Assembly: GCA_029891345.1 (NCBI GenBank)
Contig: CM057005.1
Span: 62,141,760-62,205,759, forward strand
Source of the DNA: Dryococelus australis
Taxonomy: Eukaryota; Arthropoda; Insecta; Phasmatodea; Phasmatidae
Direction of reading: 5' to 3'
Length of the DNA stretch: 64,000 bases
Below, one piece after another: positions 55,501-64,000 of this stretch. The notes below the pieces were generated by a model, which made no database searches, had not been told where the DNA came from, and was given only the letters and a program-made list of their open reading frames with translations. How positions within the stretch are numbered: position 1 is the first letter of the stretch; each line of letters opens with the position of its first letter. The position numbers and the translations under genes are program-made.

Positions 55501-57091
55501 CTGAAATTCTATTTATTGTGACCTATGGTTTTAAAATGTTAACTAGTATATGACAGTTTGCCAATTTATGTGCCATGCCTTATGTATTTATTTGTCATTT
55601 AATTATCTGACAGTGTTGTTTATATTTATTTCTGGTCAGGGTTATTTAATTTTATTTTTAAGAATAATAACTGGTCAAAGAAGAGTTTTTAAGTGTTGTG
55701 CCCTAATATAGTATGAAGAGTCAAAGATTAATGTACACAGTTTTTTATTTGGCAGCAATGCGTATTACGTAATATAGCATACGAGAGGGATTTTTGAACG
55801 TACGGATTTTAAGCCATATGGCAACAATGATAATTTCAATTTTTTGAGATGGTTGGAATAACAAATTTTTCTCTTTCGAACATGCGTCGGCGACATTTGG
55901 ATTCTAATTTAATTGAAATATTTTAAATTTGCAGTTTTGGGGGGGGGGGGGGAGGGAGTATAAGGCGGACGGAATGCGCCTCGCGCAAAAGAAGAGGTCC
56001 GATTATGATCTTGTTTCCGTAATCACGTTTTTAATGTACGGCTTCCCAAGCCAGCAGCGATGATACCCAGGGCTGGGTACCGACATCTAGATCTTGTGTT
56101 TAGACCCGGATTATTTCTTCGTAGGCGTGTGGTATACCCCTTTTAACTAACTTCTGTGAAATTATGACAAGTTTCAATCAATTTTCGAAATTTTTTGACC
56201 ATGTTTCTACAATAAATTAACACCAGTTATTACGTGGTGTTAACTGTAAATTTGTACTGCGGAACATAACATTTTGTGGCTCCTACCTTGTTTTATACTT
56301 TCTACTAAACTTCTAAATGTTTTGCCTTCGCATCCCTTTGATGCAGTTTTGATTGTCTCTTCCGACCATTTGCTAAGCTGAGGCTTAAAGAAGTGACGGA
56401 GAAGTGGCTAGTTAAGTGAGAGATATATATTGGAACTGGCAGTAAAATTTAAATCACATACGTAAAGATTTTTGAGTTCATTTGCTGCCGAATTTTAATT
56501 GAAATAATAAACTAAAGTACACGCACAATTTCCTGAACTTTGGAGACACGCTGTTTCTATTGCTGGGTTAAACCATTGTTTTAATACTTTGTTTCTATGC
56601 ACTGCACTAACACCGTTTTTATTTTATCAATCATAAATGCTCCACCAATGTCATGTTACTCATCTGGAAGCTTTTGGTGGTAGTTGTTGTGTTACTACTA
56701 AAGGGTTACCTATGTTTAATTTAAGTGTGTGCCACGTCTTGTTTTGTTTATGATTCTTCACACTGTACACAGTTAGTTGCTTGTTATGCAGTGCTATACA
56801 AGTTTGCTTATTATCTTTACAACACTATTCACGTCATTTTCCACACGAAACTGCTTAATACTACTTTTCAGTATACCACTTCCTTTTTTAAACTAATTAT
56901 TCACGCTACTTTACTAGAAAATGGATTCGATATAACTGACGAGCCTGCATTACTCTACGTGGATGCAAATAATTTTCATGAAATTCTTATAAGGTTAGTT
57001 GGCATAGGTGGTTCTTGACGTCTCATTTAATGCGATCTCATTAGAGAAGCAGCCAGAAGGAAATGCAGCACTAGTGAAGCAATTACAAATA
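55501..57091. other. Unassigned 1.6 kb
   Basis: AT-rich with a poly-G run at about 55,940. One plus-strand open frame of 97 codons (56,725-57,018) has no recognisable motif. Confidence 0.4.
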
Positions 57092-57158
57092 CACACGAGA
57101 CTTATCCGGGACTCGAACACAGACCGCCTCGTGCAGTAAGTTGGCACACGACCAACTA
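57092..57158 (-). mobile_element. Possible SINE head (tRNA-like), fragment
   Basis: The minus strand reads TAGTTGGTCGTGTGCCAACT and TGTTCGAGTCCCGGATAAG, the latter a good B box. It lies directly against MITE B3. Only one copy, with no body recognised. Confidence 0.4.
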
Positions 57159-57366
57159 TAGGCTATTCACGGTAAAGTGAGCACTTTCAAAACACCCATC
57201 ATTTGGAATAATAGTCAATACATATGTTCTATTTTAGCCTTAGACGTTAACTTTCATTACTTACATGGCAATATGTATTTTAAAAGGTAGTTGAAGGGAA
57301 ATAAATGGCGGATAGGATAAAGTAACGAGGGCCTCGAAAAGTGCTCACATTACCGTGAACAGCCTA
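57159..57366 (+). mobile_element. MITE family B, full copy (B3)
   Basis: A 208-bp element with ends TAGGCTATTCACGGTAAAGT and CATTACCGTGAACAGCCTA, flanked by TA on both sides. The interior matches 323-562 but lacks the CGAGTGCGG block. Confidence 0.88.
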
Positions 57367-58960
57367 TACATTACAGAGGTAGTGTTCGGAGTATCAACCT
57401 CGGTAGTAATCAGTTTAAAGTTCTGGTCGACTGGGTTTACCAACTTCAAATATTTACAGGAACGTTATTTTGAAAACAAGTACGCGAGTCCCTTAAACCA
57501 TGAAAGTTGATAAGGCCTACCGTAGCATTACGTTTGTGCAGAATTTGGTGGAAATAGGACTTCACTGGTACATGAGATATGGCATAAAATCTTTAGTTCC
57601 TCAATTGGCGCGTTCGTACAAAAAGGCCTATAAACAGGCTCTGTACAGGCATATTAGATGCGTCTTATAGATACTTTCAGCATAAAATCGTCGGTTGAAG
57701 TTTGTCAAATTATTTAATAGATGTAATTTACTTACCTAAATAATTATATTGCACCAAGTGAAAAAAATTCCGACCCACTTAAATTAAGTAAGTTTACATG
57801 GCCCAGTGTAGTAATGCGTGTCTAAAAAAGTTATGGGAATTAGATGATTGGATCGCGAGATAGGGAATAAATGTTGCATTTGACTACCTGGTATTATACT
57901 ACAAGAACGCGGCGAAAGTTATCTCTATAAGCATATTACATGCTGCTAATAGATACTCCAGCATACAAAGTTTAATTTAAATTTGTTAAATAGTTTAATA
58001 TATATATATGACATACTTATCTAAATTATTTACATGGCCGCTGTACTGTAAATAAAGACACACACATTTACAACCTGCCACACTGCAACACTACTTGAGT
58101 GGAAAGTTCAGTGGGAAATAGCTGGTTCGTCCCAGACGTACTATATAAATGCTCAATTTTTCCACGTGGTTCTAGTTACTGGAGAACAAAAAGGTTGTGT
58201 ATTGTCACATTTTATGTTTGTCATATACACTCTTACATATTAACGTCGGCTGAAATAGTTGGAGACGTAGGGGTATTGAACACTAGCCTAATATATTTAC
58301 ATCACTGTTATTTCGAAAGTATTTTTCCACCACCTTAAGTCATATAAAAAATTTTTATCTAATGCAGAAGCATCACTTGTTGCTCGAATTTGGAGGGTAT
58401 CTGTTGATTGTTACCCGAAATAGGATACAAAAGCTTAATTTTTCATGGGACGCTATCTTAAAAATGGCTGAAAAACGAGTTGATATATTCCTTTATTTGA
58501 CGATTGTTTGGATACTTCCAGCGTACAAAGTTAAATTGAAATAGTTTGTATTGCTTCGTAGATATAATATACTATGCTAAAATATTTATATGACCACTAT
58601 TTTGAAAATAAGTGTTTGGCCTCCTTAAAACATAGCCTATCAATTATCATAGCTTACCGCTGTGCTGCTTGATTGTGCACTTAGGTTGGAATCGGTTTAT
58701 TGTTTCCTGAGACCCAACAATACGTTATTTATGCATGAGTCACTATCTTATAAAATTGCGTTATCTTTATATATATCATTCTTCTGTGCGTGTGTATGTC
58801 ACTGAACTCCTCCTAAACGGCTGGACCGATTTTGATGACATTTTTTTGTGTGTGTTCAAGTGGATTCGAGAATGGTTTAGATTCACAATTCGGTCGACAA
58901 AATATTTTTTTAAATAAATTTAAGATATATGTACAGGACAACGTCTGTCGGGTCCGCTAG
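57367..58960 (+). mobile_element. Helitron-like non-autonomous block (family G, copy 2)
   Basis: It shares its start (AGAGGTAGTGTTCGGAGTAT) and periodic AT-rich interior with 19,325-20,730. The 3' end has the widespread insect phrase AAACGGCTGGACCGATTTTG, then a short GC hairpin (GGAC...GTCC, 58,936-58,955), then GCTAG before T (58,957-58,961). A hairpin followed by CTRR is the Helitron 3' signature. The 5' TC end is not established and no RepHel protein is present. Confidence 0.5.
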
Positions 58961-61677
58961 TATATATATAAAATTCAAAAATGTAAATCTTAATTATCAT
59001 ACTGCAATTACATAAATCATAAAAATACAATTTTTAACTGTAGTGAATAATTTTCTTTATAAGTATAATTAATTGTCTGAAATTGTTATTTCATAAATTA
59101 AAATTGTACTAATTAGGTTCATACATTTATATGAACTAAATTCATAGAATTATATAACTCTTCGGTAGATTTTTTAAATAGTAATTTGTGATGAAATTTC
59201 TTTGGCAGATCAGAAAAACATGATAAATTGTTACATATTGAACAGTTGTGTTAAAATCAGCACTTTTTTTCATCAGTTTTATACATTACTTCTGAGTTTC
59301 ATCCTTTTCGAAATATTAATTTCACCAACACGATTCTCTGTAGTCTTACTGCATAGTTCATTACTACGATAAGGAATATCTGTTTAATCTTTTCAACTTC
59401 CAACATTGTTATCAGACTTTGTCAGTCGTCATTTTGCATTTCGCAGACATGACAGCTAATTCATTACGGTTGGCAAGGGATAGGAGTTTTGGAGTCATTA
59501 ATTTCATATCTCTGTATACCGAAGATATTACTTACCTACGGATCTCTCTACTTGTTTGCTACATACAGTATAAATTTATGTGACAAATTATTGATCAATT
59601 ATATTTATGTGTGTTTAAAATGCTACAAAGTTGTGCATTTCTCATAATAAGCTAGTGTTACTTTGTTTATCATAAGTAGCATGGCTAGTGGCGAGGGTAT
59701 TATTGTTTTGCTTTCCATATAGGGAGTATACGTGCTTATGTATACGACTGGAGTATACGTGCTTATGTATACGACTTAAAAGTAATACTGCAAAACTAAA
59801 CGTTCTTTTTTAAAACGTTTTAATTAAATGTTACAAGGTGAATAGCCACGAGTACTTTCAAGACAAGATATAAAAATGGTGCTGCAGCGAAAGTACCCAC
59901 ACCGATTCTGGAACATTTTTGCTGTTCCAGCACTTTCGGAATATGCCAAAGTTTAGATAACAAGAACTTAGAGAGAATTTTGTGTTAAAAATAATGTAAA
60001 AAATTATGCAAACAGCGATTTTCCATAGAATTAATGATATATAAAGAGCAACTTAATCTGACGTTCACAATGCCACGTTGTATAATAGACCGAAAATTCT
60101 AAAAAAACATTTCGCGAGTTAATTTTGGGGCTTATTTTAAGCCTCTTCGACAAAACATCCATAGAAGGTTTTGCATGGCAGTTGTCACTAGATTTTTAAT
60201 GCCACTGACTAGTGAAGAATTCCTGATGTATACGTTTCACGTTATCTACATGGCAAGTTGTCCCCATTTCATGGGCCGATAAAAAATGCAAAAATAATTT
60301 TCATTTCAGATTTATGACTAGATTTACTGAAGGAGCACTTAAATATTCATTATCAAATAGCAATATAAAATACGTAAGGTGGAATAGGTTCCAGTGTGTG
60401 CAGTACATTTACAATAAGAAGGCTTTAAAAACATATATTTTTAACTGAATATGAATTGGAACATCCTGTTCACATGAAAATTCGAAGATAATATATTTTA
60501 GATAACCATATTCAGGAGAGTAATAAGGGAACAGTACATTTATGGTTTTGCATGACCGCTGAGGATTTATTCTTTATATTATTGTTTACTCTCGTAATCA
60601 CATTAAATAGAAATGAACCCAGACGTCGCAAGAAAATTGTCTTTTGTTAGTCGCAAACGGAAACTGCAGGCTACGAGAATAAATTAATGAGCTATCCCTT
60701 TCAGTACTGCATGTAAGTTACTGGAGTCTGTTGTTCAGATGAGGTAATAAAATGGTAACGTTTTGCGATATTGGTTTCGCAGCTAGCCTCATAACACATT
60801 CCAAGTTCTGAATCGGTTAACAGGTCAGTATAATTTCCTGAGGAATTCGTAGCATCTAACCTTTACCGGAACAGAAATCTACTTTACGAAACCCTACCAT
60901 GTAAACATGAAATGCTCAGTATAACTTCAACGAAAGGTAAACAGTAACCAATCTGTAATCATGTTTTATTATCCTCAACGTTTAACATGAACTGTAGATG
61001 AGGTACATATGTTCCCTTTCAACCACATAGCGTCATGAAAAGTGACGAAAAATTCTCGAGCCATCCAACTATTTTTTTTAAGAAGTTAAATTTTCTATTA
61101 ATGACGAAAAAGACACAAGAACAATGTTCTCTGAAAATCTTGGTTTTTTTTCCCCAGTGTTCAGTCGGACCTAAGCCAATTATTGCCCTCGACTATCCAC
61201 CAGTAAAATGCCTTATCTTAAACACACAATTTTATAGTTTTCAAGTTTCTTGAATTGCGACTTTGAAATGGAAATGAAACGACAATAAATGTTACGCAGC
61301 GAAGTAAACAAAGAAATTAATTTCTCGCGCCTACTCTTTACTGCACTAGGTTTAATACAGAATAATATAAGGCAGAAAAGTATGAGCAATTTTCAGGTAG
61401 AGACTTCAAAGGAACCGTGTAATAAAATAACCAGTTCATGGTGTCTATTGCGTTCAAGAGATAAAAAGCTTCAATATTCACAAGCTTTTGAAGACCTATA
61501 TCCAGTTAAAGGCCAGTAAATCATGAGACAATTTTGAAACGGGGAGTGACAACACAAAACTTAAACCAACGCTACTAAAATTCATACGTTATACATGGCA
61601 ACCGACTGCGTCATTTTAATTTTTTTATTTGCATCGTGTGTGTGTATGTGTGTGTAATTCAAAGCGCATAATTGATA
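58961..61677. other. Unassigned 2.7 kb
   Basis: AT-rich, no gene recognised. It includes a perfect 27-bp tandem duplication at 59,723-59,776, rich in GTATAC, and a GT microsatellite at 61,636-61,654. Confidence 0.5.
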
Positions 61678-61876
61678 TAGGCTGTTCATGGTAAAGTGAG
61701 CACTTTTTATGGCCCTTCTAAATGTTTCCTTTCATACAATTTGACCAATAAACACAGTATATACCTTTCAGCACCCTGAAAATGTAGTGCCTGAGGCTGC
61801 AATAAGATGTATTTATTAGTGGTTAATGCGTGTTGAGAGGGCCTGAAAAAGTGCTCATTTTACCGTGAACAGTCTA
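61678..61876 (+). mobile_element. MITE family C, copy C1
   Basis: A 199-bp element with ends TAGGCTGTTCATGGTAAAGT and CATTTTACCGTGAACAGTCTA, TA-flanked. The interior (GACCAATAAACACAGTATAT, CCTGAGGCTGCAATAAGATG, TATTTATTAGTGGTTAATGC) is unlike families A and B but matches C2 at 13,322-13,561 in reverse. Confidence 0.88.
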
Positions 61877-61924
61877 TACTTCCATGTTCACAGTTAAATA
61901 ATGTGCTTATGCCCTTACACTTTT

Positions 61925-61963
<39 letters not shown>

Positions 61964-63825
61964 TAAGTGCCAAATTTTTATTTGTAATATTTTCAAATCG
62001 TATGAACACATATTTGTTGATTTACCGTGGGCGTGTTAGTGAAAGCGTACGTTCCAAATATGTTTTTTTATTTTATTTTAAAAAAGTTAAGTTATACCCG
62101 ACGTGACCTTAATGCGGTGTCAGGTCTGTACGAAGAGCGTTATTGACTGTTTGGGCCCTCACGAAGGCCGTAAACTGCGAAGCGATTTCATGCCGGGAAC
62201 TACGTCTTCGCCAGCTTGTTTGTTCCGCGCCGTAGTGGAGGATTCCCTCCCATCTTCATCGCCCACCCTCCCAACTTCCGGCGCCTGGTTATGGCCTGAG
62301 GGAAGCAACTAACCCCCCCCCCCCCCCGGCCAAGATATCGCGAGAATTTCATCGCTCCCCACGAGAAAGCCAGATAAACTACCGCTAAACTCTCGCGGGT
62401 CCTGCCATAAGTGTTTCAATTTTCTGGAAGGGAAACTCACTAGGCCCAGCCCACTTCCTCTTCTGAGATGCTATAGTCACGCCATGAGTTCTTCATTATT
62501 TTAGGAAGTTATTTACCATTTACCGATTTTTCCAATGTATTTCATATTCCCTGTATATTTTGCTGTCAAATTCGTTCATATACGATCAGTAGTAAACTCT
62601 GTTAAAAACGCTTCGTTAAGGCTCGTGCAATTTTATCTTCCTTGTAGTAACCAGAAGACTGTCCCGAGTATACGAACATGTAGATAATATTAAATTTATC
62701 TTTCAGCACGGAGATTGAGTGTGAATAATCGTTAATGTATCTTATATCTAATTTGGATAGCCATATATACCTATAGCAAAATGCACAATTGTTCTAAGCA
62801 ATCTGTTCTGAAAACCAATATTTCAAATACGCTTCAAACGAACTGAAACTTCTGATATATCAGCTAATATAGTAACGTGCTCCGCTTTCACCGTTCCATA
62901 TCAGTCGGGGGATAAAAATCACGTGCTTTAGTTGGTCTGCGAGCAACCTGGAGTCTGAACGGCGTAAGTATTTTCAACGGAAAACACTTTTCCGCTCGTA
63001 TCGCCCCCTGAGACTGGCGTTTTTTTTTTTTTTTTTTTTTTCTATTCTTCGCGGTCGAGTGCCGCGAGTTTTTTTTTCCTCGGCAACGTTGAGACGTACG
63101 GCAGGGGCGTGGTCTCTCGGCGAACTTGTGTCGGGACGACTAAGGCGAGTATTTCATGCCATCGCCACAGCTTGGTTTACAAGAGTGGCCCGTATCCTGA
63201 GGAACCACAGAAGTGGGGGCGTGACGTTTCAACATTACCTCTCCGACCTCGCTCGTAGCGTAAGAGAAGAGGAAGTACAAGGCACTCGTGGCGTCTTCCA
63301 AACCCGACTGCACTGGATGCACATCCGGTGCAGTTTGTAAACTGAAAAAAAAAGTGCAATTATAAATATCCTTGCACGAAGCAAGTGCTTGTATGTTGGC
63401 CATATTTGAAATTAAGAGACCTTTTTACCCGCCATATTCCATTTTTTATTTACTTTTTCCTCGATTCTAATTTAGGAGGATTTATCGACATGTGCGACGG
63501 TATAAGCTTAGTTAATTGCCTTACCCATCATTACGGACATGAACTACTATCGCATATTTATGCAACAATCGACACACTAAAAAATTCCATATTAATTCAT
63601 ACTCTTCCATTAATAATCATGTACAAACATTTGCACAGAATCATGAACTGCAATGCTTCTATAGTGAAGCATTTTCTATAATGCTTCTAACTCTCCCGTT
63701 ATGACACTTACAGAATAATTTCCCTATAAGGGGTGATACAGCCTCTTAAACTGCTGTGCTGACTCCGGAGACAGTGCGGCAAAGATTGCTCTCGTTACGC
63801 ACTTATTCTGTGCAGTCGGCAATTT
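61877..63825. other. Unassigned 1.9 kb with GC-rich patches
   Basis: A-tract at 61,929-61,961, poly-C at 62,312-62,327 and T-tract at 63,020-63,041. GC-rich patches (62,100-62,450 and 63,050-63,330) hold open frames on both strands with no known domain. A strong 26-bp hairpin (63,308-63,333, CTGCACTGGATG/CATCCGGTGCAG) lies in the second patch. Confidence 0.4.
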
Positions 63826-63991
63826 CAGGGCTGGATTAACCATTAACCATTAAGTGCTTAAGGAATCAAAGCGAAGGACATCAACATACAGGATTTCTTC
63901 CGGCGATACCAGTATTTGTATTGATCAATGTGGTCATCATGTTGAGAATTGTTTGTAATTTCTCCCAATAAACGTATGTTTAATCCGCCTT
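63826..63991. mobile_element. Possible small MITE
   Basis: CAGGGCTGGATTAACCATTA at the left and, read inward from the right, AAGGCGGATTAAACATACG form an inverted repeat of about 18 bp with a few mismatches. The tip resembles hAT, but no matching 8-bp duplication was found. Confidence 0.35.
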
Positions 63992-64000
63992 AATTAGTTT

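Noticed and set aside
63059-63340. 93-codon open frame in the GC-rich patch as a host gene
   Set aside because: No recognisable domain, overlapping minus-strand frames of similar length, and homopolymer-rich flanks. Not enough to call a gene.

Overview
The window looks like repeat-rich nuclear DNA of an arthropod, most likely an insect with a large genome. It is AT-rich, has no operons and no host gene I can recognise, and is densely packed with DNA transposons, MITEs, tRNA-derived SINEs and a Jockey-type retrotransposon. A polyneopteran insect is my guess and is not demonstrated. Every recognisable protein-coding region is a transposable-element gene, and all are broken by stops or frameshifts.

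The most notable object is a 6,005-bp Transib-like transposon at 42,215-48,219. Both termini have the architecture of a V(D)J recombination signal: CACAGTG, a spacer of exactly 23 bp, and an A-rich nonamer. It carries a decayed RAG1-core-like transposase at 43,313-45,342. It sits inside an older MITE (family A), and comparison with intact MITE copies gives a 5-bp GC-rich target duplication.

The most abundant repeats are small non-autonomous elements sharing a terminal inverted repeat beginning WAGGCTGTTCACGG, with a TA target. At least three unrelated interiors carry it: A (about 400 bp), B (about 210-240 bp) and C (about 200-240 bp). Two 1.8-1.9 kb elements (8,240-10,036 and 30,221-32,108) have related but diverged ends.

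Left part (1-29,700): MITEs, hAT MITEs with 8-bp duplications, a degenerate minisatellite, SINEs, two IS630/Tc1-mariner transposase pseudogenes (6,955-7,850 and 16,240-17,283, minus strand), a Tc1 fragment, and an array of diffuse AT-rich repeats (19.3-20.7 kb). Middle (29,700-39,000): nested piggyBac-like MITE, the second 1.9-kb element, and the Jockey-type LINE with ORF1 and ORF2 abutting in frame as TAA-ATG. Right part (39,000-64,000): SINEs, a long-TIR foldback element, the Transib insertion, an inverted LTR-like pair, a pogo/Tigger-like pseudogene with a tandem expansion inside its DNA-binding region, and a Helitron-like tail. The layers of nested insertion give a relative chronology: family A MITEs are older than the Transib copy and probably older than the Jockey copy.
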